DNA from: Candidatus Leptovillus gracilis
GTDB taxonomy: Bacteria > Chloroflexota > Anaerolineae > Promineifilales > Promineifilaceae
NCBI GenBank assembly: GCA_016716065.1
Contig: JADJXA010000003.1
Location: 744,001 to 808,000 of the forward strand
Length of the DNA: 64,000 nucleotides
Direction: 5' to 3'
Both the position numbers and the translations under genes were made by a program. The stretch's first letter is position 1. Each line of letters begins with the position of its first letter. The notes below the pieces were generated by a model that saw only the letters and a program-made list of their open reading frames with translations, was not told where the DNA came from and did no database searches. This document shows, piece after piece, positions 1-7,542 of this stretch.

Positions 1-712
1 CCGTATCTGGCTGGCGTCGGTAGCCAAAGCGGCGGCGGCGCTGGGCTTGGCCCGCCTGGTTCAACGTCCCGTTGCCATCCCGTTGGCCGTGTTGACCGGT
101 TCAATTAGCCTGGTTCGGGCGCATTTTTATGCCAGCTTCCACAGCAGCCGCAAGAACCAAACTGGCGACCACAAACCCATCGCCCGCGCCACGCTGCACG
201 ATGTGAGCGCCACCACGCCCAAGACACAGCGCGTTTATGAAAGAAAAAGCCGGGTGAAAACGCAAACGCATTTTGCTGTTGGCCCGGCCTGTTCGCCAGA
301 GCAGCGACAAGAGGTTGGTTGGCGCAAAGGCCCGGCTTCTTTTGAATTTGTGGACCACAACGGCCGTCAGGGAAAACCTGGCGCAACTTATGTGGCCTGG
401 CAGCTGCCCAACAGTTATCACGGCCCGCATCAGACAGTGGCGCGGGGCCGGCAGAAGCGGATCAATCGTGAACTGACAGACCTGTTTACGCAAGGGATGA
501 CGGGGAACGGTCAGCCGAGGATTGATCCACCCAACTGCCTGGCCCGGCGGTACTTTCGCAACGGCCGTCTTGCCGCAAAACACCTTCACCAATCCACAAC
601 CACCGCCGACAGCTATTGGCCGGACCGTCAAGCAAACAGAGGCGCCGCCGGGCAAATCTGGCACGTACTGCCGGGCCATACGGCCCCAAGCCCGACCCAC
701 CATGCTTTGTGA
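1..712 (+). CDS. Unidentified protein, 5'-truncated by window edge
   Basis: The frame is open from the first bases of the window to a TGA at 710-712, so the gene probably starts outside. Visible are an Arg/Lys-rich middle and a well-formed C-terminal half with motifs such as AWQLPNSY and GRQKRINREL, then a YF-NGR-AA segment, which read like a conserved family rather than chance translation. The N-terminal part visible (VAIPLAVLTGSISLVRA) could be helix-turn-helix-like. I do not recognise a named family. The opposite strand is also open for 200 codons (101-703), so a minus-strand gene cannot be fully excluded, but its translation shows no family features. ACGGCCGT occurs twice inside. Confidence 0.5.
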   Translation, partial: RIWLASVAKAAAALGLARLVQRPVAIPLAVLTGSISLVRAHFYASFHSSRKNQTGDHKPIARATLHDVSATTPKTQRVYERKSRVKTQTHFAVGPACSPEQRQEVGWRKGPASFEFVDHNGRQGKPGATYVAWQLPNSYHGPHQTVARGRQKRINRELTDLFTQGMTGNGQPRIDPPNCLARRYFRNGRLAAKHLHQSTTTADSYWPDRQANRGAAGQIWHVLPGHTAPSPTHHAL

Positions 713-768
713 AAAAAGTCGGAAATTTTTTCCCCCCGTTCTAGGGATACTATGCTATTATTTTAGCC

Positions 769-1671
769 ATGAAGATTTACACACTCGACCTAAACTTTCA
801 ACATGTTCCCCAAACCATTGCCGCCTACCTGGTTGTCGGCGATGGCGGCCCGGTGCTTGTCGAAACCGGCCCTGGTTCAACGTTAGCTGCGCTGAAAAGC
901 GCGTTGGGCCAACATGGCTTTCAGCCAGCCGATGTGCGGCATGTGTTGGTGACACATATCCACCTGGACCATGCCGGGGCGGCCGGTTGGTGGGCGCAGC
1001 AGGGCGCCCAGGTGTACGTCCACCACTTTGGCGCGCCACACCTGATCAACCCTGACCGATTGTTACAGAGCGCCAGCCGCATTTATGGCGACAAGATGGA
1101 CGCGCTTTGGGGCGATTTTTTGCCATCGCCGGCCGAGCGGGTGACAACCGTCGCTGATGGTGATGTGATCGAGGTGGTTGGTCTGCGTTTTACAGCGATT
1201 GAGACGCCCGGCCATGCGCGCCACCATCACGTTTTCCGTCTGGGCGGTGTGGCCTTTACCGGTGACGCGGCGGGCATCCATTTGCCCGATATGCCGATGA
1301 TTGACGTGCCCGCGCCACCGCCAGAATTTGACCTGGAAGCCTGGGAAAACAGCATTGACCGCTTGCTGGCAGAAAACTTACAGACGTTGTACCCCACCCA
1401 CTTTGGCGCGGTGAACGACCCAATCCAACATTTGACGACGTTGAAAGGGCAGATACGGGAGACGGCCGTCTACATCAAAACCCAGCTCGACGCCGGTGTA
1501 GCGCGCGACAAACTAGTGGAAACGTACAATCAATGGAACCGAAACCGCGCCAAAAGTGCTGGCATGTCCGACGCAGCGATTCACCAATATGAAATCTCCA
1601 ACCCCTGGTATATGTCGGTAGACGGCATCAGCCGTTACTGGCGCAAACGCGAGAAAGGGGCTGCAAGTTAA
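769..1671 (+). CDS. MBL-fold metallo-hydrolase
   Basis: 300-aa metallo-beta-lactamase-fold hydrolase, probably a cytoplasmic di-metal hydrolase of the glyoxalase II/lactonase-like group; substrate not predictable. The metal site is complete: THIHLDH gives H63, H65, D67 and H68, followed by H149 in TPGHARHH, D166 in FTGDAAG and H211 in YPTHFG. The C-terminal 80 residues are helical, as in many MBL proteins with an added tail. No Shine-Dalgarno is visible before the ATG; an AT-rich stretch ending seven bases upstream (TATTAT at 756-761) could be the -10 box of a near-leaderless transcript. The gene converges with the histidine kinase; their ends overlap by four bases. Confidence 0.9.
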   Translation: MKIYTLDLNFQHVPQTIAAYLVVGDGGPVLVETGPGSTLAALKSALGQHGFQPADVRHVLVTHIHLDHAGAAGWWAQQGAQVYVHHFGAPHLINPDRLLQSASRIYGDKMDALWGDFLPSPAERVTTVADGDVIEVVGLRFTAIETPGHARHHHVFRLGGVAFTGDAAGIHLPDMPMIDVPAPPPEFDLEAWENSIDRLLAENLQTLYPTHFGAVNDPIQHLTTLKGQIRETAVYIKTQLDAGVARDKLVETYNQWNRNRAKSAGMSDAAIHQYEISNPWYMSVDGISRYWRKREKGAAS

Positions 1672-3806
1672 GCGCCAGCAATCTGGGGCAAAGAGAGGAT
1701 GACGCGGGTGTGCTGGTCGGGGGCGCTTTCTACAGCCAGCGTGCCGCCGACAACGGCCATCATGGTGCTGTGCAGGGCCAGACCCTGGCCGCTGCCTTTG
1801 TTGTTGTGGCTGGTCATTTCCAGGCCGACGCCGTTGTCTTCCAGGGTGAGCAGCAATCCATCTTGCCAGTCGGCGGTGAAGGTGAGGGTGAACGGCCGTT
1901 TCTGCCCATCTCCCCGGCCATAGCGCGCCGCATTACGCACGGCCTCCCGGGCCGCATAAAAAACCACCTCGGCCGTCAGGTTGGGGATTTGTGGCGATTT
2001 GGCCTGCGCCGCCGGCGAAATACGCCAGTGAACGGCATCAAACGCGGCTCTAAACTCGTTGTCTACGGCGCGCTGCAAGGCCGGCAGCAGCCCCAGGCGA
2101 GCCACATCTGGAGCGGTGATGGTGGGCATATCGTGCAGCAGATCGGAAATTTGCCGATGAACGGCCGTCAGCGTTTCCACCGCCTGCGCCGCCTCCCCAT
2201 TTAATTGTGAGCTACTCATTTTTATCATGGCCGCCTGGAGGGCCGGTAGAATGTCGTCGTGCAGGACACGGCGGGTTTGCTGGTCAATGATTTGCGTCTG
2301 CGCCAGCCGTTCACGCTGCACCAGCATCAGGCGGCGGGCCATTTCGGCGCTGGCCTGGGTGTCTATCAGTCGCTCGCCGCTGACGCGGGCAATTTCAATT
2401 TCCTCCTGCGTATACAAGCCGCCGCCGCGCTTTTCGCCCAGGAGAAAGACGCCGATCAACCCACGCTCGCTCCACAACGGTACCGCCCATACTGCGCCCT
2501 GGTAACGCCTGGGGTCTAATAAAATGGTCATTGTGGTTGGGGAGGAAAATTGGGCAGCGATGTCGGTGAGCGGCGGCAGGGTGAAATTTTCGCGGTGGGG
2601 AAAGGTCAGCGGTGGACCGACCAGCGGGGCCATCGGACCCAGAGCGGCCAGATAAGCCAGACGCGCATCCAACACGTCGGTGCAAAGGGTGCGAAAGGCG
2701 GGTCCCAGGTCCATCTCTTGGGGCGTGGATTGGGTGAGGAGTTGGTCGTAGAGGCGGTTGCTGGTGATGAACGGCCGTAACTGGGCAATATACCGCTCCC
2801 GTTCGACATAAGAAGACCAGGCGAACAGGGCGAAGAAGAGGGTCATGAGTACGGCCGTCAGCAGCAAAATATAAATTAAGCGCAGTTCCACGGCAAACGC
2901 CGCGCCAACAATCAAACTGTAGCCAGCAGCCAGCAGAATGGCGCTGCGCCAATGCCGCAGCAGCCCCCGCCGCGGCAGCGATTTGCCGGTAAACACCTCG
3001 TAAGACACCACCGCCTGACCCAACATGAGAATGGCAAAACTCAGCAGCCCGGCGACCACCACATCCAGCCAGGCAAATGTAGTGCTGGCGGACAGATAAA
3101 TATCGTAAAAGGTGCGCTGGCGGGCATCTTGCACCACCCAGGCCATCACGCCCATCAGCATAAAACTAACGACCAGCATGGTCAACGACGCCACAACCAG
3201 CCAGGGATGGGCGCGGCGGCGGGCCAGATCGCCCATGACGTGGCGCGGCGGGCCGGGCCGCCGCAGCGCGTCCAGCGCCAGGCCAATGCACAAGACGATG
3301 AACAGCGAGTAGCCTACGGCCAGCAGCGGAATCCCGGCCACCGACCAGCGAATGAAAACGCGCAGGTGGTACAAATTCGGCGATGGCACAGCCAACAAGA
3401 TCATCCCCGCCGCCAGACTGAGCAGCCCCAGGACCAATCCGCCAGAGGCCAGCAGCAGCCATGGCCGCTGCCGACGGCGCAAATCAGACATGGGGTCATT
3501 CCAGAAGCCGGAGTACCACAACATGATGACGTACCAGGCAAACGGCAGGATGATGGCCGGGACCATGGCGATGGTCCACCAGAAAATGGTGCTGGCCCAA
3601 CCCAGCGTGATGACGCCGCGCCCTATGATTGCCGTGTGGCTGACGAAGAAGGCCGCGCCTAACAGCAGCCAGCCGCTGGCGGCCCACACGCCCAACGTGC
3701 GCCGGTCGGAATTGAGCAGTACGGTAACGCCCAGCCACAAGAGTAGGATGGCATTAAAAAAGGAGATGGCGATGATCGCCCAATTGAGAAAGAGATTACC
3801 ACTCAT
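1668..3806 (-). CDS. Membrane sensor histidine kinase (NarL-type partner)
   Basis: Sensor kinase of about 712 aa. The N-terminal 350 residues carry roughly seven to eight hydrophobic helices. A GAF-like domain follows at about 360-490. The dimerisation/phosphotransfer helix has H516 in RRVLHDDILP, the H-box style of HisKA_3-like kinases. The ATPase domain shows the N-box (EAVRNAARYG), DNGVGL and GSGQGLAL. I start at ATG 3806, after the regulator's stop; an in-frame ATG at 3902 would overlap the regulator by 56 bases and add non-conserved residues. It lies 40 bases downstream of the LuxR-type response regulator on the same strand, so the two form a two-component system. The signal sensed is unknown. 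Confidence 0.85.
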   Translation of the reverse strand: MSGNLFLNWAIIAISFFNAILLLWLGVTVLLNSDRRTLGVWAASGWLLLGAAFFVSHTAIIGRGVITLGWASTIFWWTIAMVPAIILPFAWYVIMLWYSGFWNDPMSDLRRRQRPWLLLASGGLVLGLLSLAAGMILLAVPSPNLYHLRVFIRWSVAGIPLLAVGYSLFIVLCIGLALDALRRPGPPRHVMGDLARRRAHPWLVVASLTMLVVSFMLMGVMAWVVQDARQRTFYDIYLSASTTFAWLDVVVAGLLSFAILMLGQAVVSYEVFTGKSLPRRGLLRHWRSAILLAAGYSLIVGAAFAVELRLIYILLLTAVLMTLFFALFAWSSYVERERYIAQLRPFITSNRLYDQLLTQSTPQEMDLGPAFRTLCTDVLDARLAYLAALGPMAPLVGPPLTFPHRENFTLPPLTDIAAQFSSPTTMTILLDPRRYQGAVWAVPLWSERGLIGVFLLGEKRGGGLYTQEEIEIARVSGERLIDTQASAEMARRLMLVQRERLAQTQIIDQQTRRVLHDDILPALQAAMIKMSSSQLNGEAAQAVETLTAVHRQISDLLHDMPTITAPDVARLGLLPALQRAVDNEFRAAFDAVHWRISPAAQAKSPQIPNLTAEVVFYAAREAVRNAARYGRGDGQKRPFTLTFTADWQDGLLLTLEDNGVGLEMTSHNNKGSGQGLALHSTMMAVVGGTLAVESAPDQHTRVILSLPQIAGA

Positions 3807-3846
3807 AAGCGACGATGAACGGGAAACGCTGAAGGATGAATACCAT

Positions 3847-4587
3847 TTATAGCTCCCAGATAACCCATTCGCCCCGTTTGTTGCGGACATGGGGCAGGCC
3901 ATCTTCGTCCCAGGTGATGAGCTGGCCGCTGTGGACGATGAGGCTGGCGCGGGTGCGGGCGACTTTTTCGTCGTCGGTGGTGTCGTTGAGGCCCCAGGTG
4001 GTGTAGATTTGGCCGTTGATACGGCTGATGGTGCGTTTGTCGCGGAAGCCGAGCCGGTCGGCGATTTGTTTGTTGCTGAGGCCCTGGGCCAACATACGGG
4101 CGACGATTTGCTCGTTGGGTTCTAGCAGGTCCATGGGGGCGTTTTCATCTTTGTGGCGCACTTCCTGGACGCGCGACTCGATGTCTGGGTCTATGAAGGA
4201 ACGGCCGTTCACCGCATCCAGCAGCAACGGCACAATCATCGCCGGCAGCAGGTAGTTGGATTTGCGCACGTAGGCGTAATGGCTGAGGATGCCCGCGCGG
4301 CGAAAGTCGCGGTAATAGGCGTCGTCGTCCTGGATGGAGTAGAAAACGATGGGCAGGCGGGGCAGTTCGCGGCGGATGGCGACGGCCGTTTCAATGCCAT
4401 TCATCACCCCCGCCAACTGCACATCCATCAAGATCACGTCTGGCGCTTCGCCGGACAGGCAAAATTCCAGCGCGTCTTCGCCCGCCGCCGTATCGTAGAC
4501 GACGCGGACCCTATTCGTGGCGGCCAAGCCGGCTGTGAGGGCGGGTCGCAGCTTCTCGTTGTCTTCTACAATCAGCAGATTCAGCAT
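3847..4587 (-). CDS. Response regulator, receiver + LuxR-type HTH
   Basis: About 246 aa. The receiver has the acidic pair E8/D9 (LLIVEDN), phospho-acceptor D55 in VILMDVQ, S84 and K109. A C-terminal HTH (LEPNEQIVARMLAQGLSNKQ) resembles GerE/LuxR DNA-binding domains but has an extended loop, followed by an unusual 50-residue tail ending in EWVIWEL. Earlier in-frame ATGs at 4608 and 4683 would put extra residues before the receiver strand, so 4587 is preferred; 4608 is the main alternative. It is the first gene of the operon with the histidine kinase and presumably its phosphorylation target. Confidence 0.85.
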   Translation of the reverse strand: MLNLLIVEDNEKLRPALTAGLAATNRVRVVYDTAAGEDALEFCLSGEAPDVILMDVQLAGVMNGIETAVAIRRELPRLPIVFYSIQDDDAYYRDFRRAGILSHYAYVRKSNYLLPAMIVPLLLDAVNGRSFIDPDIESRVQEVRHKDENAPMDLLEPNEQIVARMLAQGLSNKQIADRLGFRDKRTISRINGQIYTTWGLNDTTDDEKVARTRASLIVHSGQLITWDEDGLPHVRNKRGEWVIWEL

Positions 4588-4780
4588 GTTGGTTCGTCTC
4601 TGACTCATCAGGTTGCGGCCATGCTCCAGAGTGCAGCCGCAGTCTATTCTACCATCGTCTAATTTGGTGGACAGATCAAGCACTCAGGTGCGTGGCGATG
4701 GGGGTTTGGGAGGTGTCGCAGGTACGGCCGTATGGGGTAAAGTGTCTGGCATGAAGACCCGACAGGTCTAACAAAAACAT

Positions 4781-4786
4781 GGAGGT
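4781..4786 (+). promoter_or_regulatory. Strong RBS deciding a GTG start
   Basis: GGAGGT six bases before GTG 4793. The overlapping ATG at 4779 runs into a stop after five codons, so GTG must be the initiator. Confidence 0.8.
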
Positions 4787-4792
4787 CTATTC

Positions 4793-5491
4793 GTGACAAC
4801 AATTGATTTAAAGAGTTTGAAGCAGGCGGAAACGGCCGTTCACCCTACCCGCCACCTTATCTTAATTGGCCTGGCTCTGGCTTTTGCTTCCAGTCTGGCG
4901 ACGATGATGGTGGTCTTACGGATGTTGTACACCGGCCAACTACAGTTCACCTTTTTGGTGTGGAATTTGTTCCTGGCCTGGCTGCCGTTTTTGTTTGCGG
5001 CGATGGTGTATGGGTTTCGCGGACGGCCGTTTGTCACTGGCGTCATGGGCACGCTGTGGCTGCTGTTCCTACCCAACGCCCTTTACCTGGTGACCGATTT
5101 GATCCACCTTTACCCCTGGGGCGACGTGCCTTTCTGGTACGACGCCATCATGCTGTTTGCCTTTGCCCTGACCGGTTTGATGTTAGGTTTGGTGTCGCTT
5201 TATTTGCTGCACACGGTGGTGGCGGCGCAATATGGGGCGCGCATTGGCTGGGCCTTTGTGCTGGTGGTCTCCGGCTTATCTGGGCTGGGGGTGTATATCG
5301 GCCGATTTTTGCGCTGGAACAGTTGGGACATGTTCACCAGTCCGCTGCGCGTGGTGGAAGACGTCGCCATCAGCCTGCTGCACCCGGAGATGTTTTTGAA
5401 GACCTTTGTGACGACGGGACTAATGACGGCCGTTTTTATTCTGGCCTATGTGGTGTTGTTTATGACGCCCCGGTTGGCGATTGACGATTGA
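4793..5491 (+). CDS. DUF1361 integral membrane protein
   Basis: 232-aa polytopic membrane protein with about seven hydrophobic helices. It shows the conserved signatures of the DUF1361 family: NLFLAWLPF, the FLPNALYLVTDLIHL block and YIGRFLRWNSWD near residue 175. Function is unknown in the family. GTG start with a perfect upstream ribosome-binding site. The last codons (AIDD) lie inside an intergenic heptad repeat (TTGACGA units), showing that the repeat has grown into the coding end. The next gene starts 34 bases downstream in the same direction, so the two may be co-transcribed. Confidence 0.85.
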   Translation: MTTIDLKSLKQAETAVHPTRHLILIGLALAFASSLATMMVVLRMLYTGQLQFTFLVWNLFLAWLPFLFAAMVYGFRGRPFVTGVMGTLWLLFLPNALYLVTDLIHLYPWGDVPFWYDAIMLFAFALTGLMLGLVSLYLLHTVVAAQYGARIGWAFVLVVSGLSGLGVYIGRFLRWNSWDMFTSPLRVVEDVAISLLHPEMFLKTFVTTGLMTAVFILAYVVLFMTPRLAIDD

Positions 5492-5501
5492 CGATTGGTC
5501 C
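5474..5501 (+). repeat. Heptad array (TTGACGA)
   Basis: Four consecutive 7-bp units TTGGCGA, TTGACGA, TTGACGA, TTGGTCC, overlapping the DUF1361 stop codon. One of many 7-periodic arrays in this window. Confidence 0.75.
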
Positions 5502-5525
5502 TGAGCTTGCCGAAGGAGGAAACCC

Positions 5526-6149
5526 ATGGCTACCTATGAATACGATGGTGACGAAGTTAGCCGGGAATTTCCGGCGTTGGGTGTGGCGTCGTTGTGGATT
5601 GGCCTGGTGTTGGTACTGATAACGGCCGTCGCCCAAATGACGCAAGGGACGCAAGACACGGCGGCCAATGGCCTGCAAATCATCTTGTTGGCCCTCATCC
5701 TGGCCTCTGGCGTTTATCTCGCCTTTCGCGCCAGCCAGGGCAACCTGCTGTTGGCCGCCGTTCCCCTGCTGATCAATGTGTGGACTCTGATCATTGTGCA
5801 GTGTGTGCCCTTTGCCAGCCTGTGGGAACAGGCCCGCTTCCAGTCTAACCTGACGGCGTATCAACACGTTGTGGCCCTGGTGGAAGCTGGTGAACTGGTG
5901 GCAGACATGGATGGATACGCCACCTTGCCCGCCGCCTATCACCGCCTGTCCGCCAACGGCCGTGTCCTGATTGATCGCAGCAGCGGTTCGACCCGCGTGT
6001 TCTTCTTCCTCCACCAGCCGACCGGCGCCAGCCTCGCCGGCTACCTGTATCGTTCCGATGGCGCACCACCCCAATCGGAGTTTGGCGGCGCGTGGACGGT
6101 GGTGTTACCAAAACGGCCGTCCTGGTACTACTGCGCCCGCTCCCTCTAA
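5526..6149 (+). CDS. Unrecognised membrane protein
   Basis: 207 aa with three hydrophobic helices (about residues 20-40, 48-68, 72-95) followed by a soluble C-terminal domain of about 110 residues that ends in a Trp/Tyr-rich segment. AAGGAGGA at 5513-5520 sets the ATG. No family recognised. It directly follows the DUF1361 gene on the same strand. Its middle shows no catalytic motif I can name; the C-terminal domain would face outward if the first helix runs in-to-out, which is inference only. Confidence 0.65.
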   Translation: MATYEYDGDEVSREFPALGVASLWIGLVLVLITAVAQMTQGTQDTAANGLQIILLALILASGVYLAFRASQGNLLLAAVPLLINVWTLIIVQCVPFASLWEQARFQSNLTAYQHVVALVEAGELVADMDGYATLPAAYHRLSANGRVLIDRSSGSTRVFFFLHQPTGASLAGYLYRSDGAPPQSEFGGAWTVVLPKRPSWYYCARSL

Positions 6150-6202
6150 AACAACTGACTTTACGCCAGCACACGTAATCCGTTTTCCGTCGGCATCCCC
6201 CA

Positions 6203-6237
6203 CGGACTACGGATTACGGATTACGGATTACGATTCC
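6203..6237 (+). repeat. Heptad array (CGGATTA)
   Basis: Five 7-bp units: CGGACTA, three copies of CGGATTA, then CGATTCC. It lies in the gap between two plus-strand genes. Confidence 0.8.
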
Positions 6238-6318
6238 CCTCGTTTCTCAGCCGCTTTCGGTTATAATTCGCCAATGTGTTAGATATTCATCTAACAAAAT
6301 CTATAACCGGAGCGATTG

Positions 6319-7233
6319 GTGACAGCACAGGCAATCCCTTACATCACCCTATTGGGCTTTCTTTTTGGCACAACCTTAATTGCGTCGCGTTTTGGCGTAG
6401 ACCAATTTCCCCCGGCCACCTTCATTGGCCTGCGCTTAACCCTGGCGGGACTGGGTTTTCTGGCAGTCTATCTGCTGGCCGGCCGCCGCCATCCCTTGCC
6501 CACCGACCGCCGTCTGTTAAAACACGCGGCGGTGATGGGCATTTTTGGCACGGCCGTGCCCATGCTGACCATCGTCTCCTCCCTGCAATATCTCTCCAGC
6601 GGCATTGCCTCCGTCCTCATCACCACCGGCCCGGCGGTCATCGTCCTGTTGGCCCATTTCACCCTACCCGATGAATCTCTCAACCGGCGCAAAGCAGCTG
6701 GCGTGGCCCTGGCCCTAAGCGGCGCTGTGCTGCTGGCGGCCAGCGGCGAAACTGGCCTGACCAACAATACACAGACCAACCCCCTGGGCTACCTGCTCAT
6801 TTTCACCGCCATCATTCTGGGCAACGGCATGACCGTTTACGCCCGCAAATACCTCAGCGACTATGATTCTTTCGATGTTTCCGGCGTCAGCATGGGCGTC
6901 GCCGCTTTGGCCGTGATGCCTCTCTCCTTCGTTTTCCTGGGTTTAGACTTCCATGCTGTCACCTCTGGCGGCTTTGTGGCCCTGTTTTGGGCAGCTCTGA
7001 TCGGCACGTTTGCCGGAACGCTGCTGACCTTTTACAACCTGAAGCGTTTCGGCGCAACGGCCTCGGCCATGACCGCTTACATCATGCCGATTGTGGCCGG
7101 AATTGGCGGCGTCGTGGTATTGCATGAACGAGTGACGGCCGTTATGCTGGCGGGTATGGCGATCATCATTTTGGGTATTGTTGTTTTGCAAAGCCCGCGC
7201 CGCCAAAGCAAAAATTTGGCTCAAACAATTTAG
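6319..7233 (+). CDS. EamA-family (DMT) exporter
   Basis: About 304 aa with ten hydrophobic helices in two EamA halves, the layout of the drug/metabolite transporter superfamily (cysteine, homoserine or purine exporters and similar). Signature stretches include RLTLAGLGFL, SGIASVLITTGPAVIVLL at the end of the first repeat and GATASAMTAYIMPI in the second. GGAG at 6309-6312 suits GTG 6319 better than TTG 6316. The substrate is not predictable. It stands alone, with gaps of about 170 bases before and 300 bases after. Confidence 0.85.
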   Translation: MTAQAIPYITLLGFLFGTTLIASRFGVDQFPPATFIGLRLTLAGLGFLAVYLLAGRRHPLPTDRRLLKHAAVMGIFGTAVPMLTIVSSLQYLSSGIASVLITTGPAVIVLLAHFTLPDESLNRRKAAGVALALSGAVLLAASGETGLTNNTQTNPLGYLLIFTAIILGNGMTVYARKYLSDYDSFDVSGVSMGVAALAVMPLSFVFLGLDFHAVTSGGFVALFWAALIGTFAGTLLTFYNLKRFGATASAMTAYIMPIVAGIGGVVVLHERVTAVMLAGMAIIILGIVVLQSPRRQSKNLAQTI

Positions 7234-7396
7234 TTTTACTCTGGAAACTCCATAAATTAATTATGAGTACGTCATAAAATAGTCTGGTGATTTTATGTGA
7301 CTTTTGTCGGTAGCAAACGTGTCTATTGTCACTCTGTAGGCATCTGTAGACCTCGTAAAATACCAGTCGGTTTGACTCGGTGGAAAGCCATAGCGG

Positions 7397-7422
7397 CTGT
7401 GCGAAACGGCCGTATTGCACAG
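7397..7422. promoter_or_regulatory. Palindrome with ACGGCCGT core
   Basis: Arms CTGTGC and GCACAG flank the ACGGCCGT octamer with three-base spacers, giving an almost complete dyad about 120 bases before ppdK. A regulator site or RNA stem is possible; neither is shown. Confidence 0.4.
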
Positions 7423-7439
7423 CAAAATAATATCAACCT

Positions 7440-7466
7440 GGTCAGGTATGTTTAACATGCCTGACC
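7440..7466. promoter_or_regulatory. Hairpin in ppdK leader
   Basis: Eleven-base arms with one mismatch around a five-base loop, followed by TTCATTCC. It could be a terminator of upstream transcription or an operator; there is no long U-tract. Confidence 0.4.
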
Positions 7467-7542
7467 TTCATTCCTATTAGCCATAACCACATCATCAATG
7501 CCTTTTTCCACAGCGGCATTAGACGACAATCTGGAGGATTTC

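Larger units (their letters stand above)
7234..7542. other. Leader region before ppdK
   Basis: 309 bases without a gene. It contains a 26-bp near-perfect palindrome centred on ACGGCCGT (7397-7422) and a hairpin GGTCAGGTATG/CATGCCTGACC (7440-7466). No convincing sigma-70 promoter pair was found. Confidence 0.5.

Noticed and set aside
2952..3662. 236-codon frame opposite the histidine kinase membrane region
   Set aside because: Composition (Gln/His/Arg-rich) is that of antisense to hydrophobic helices.
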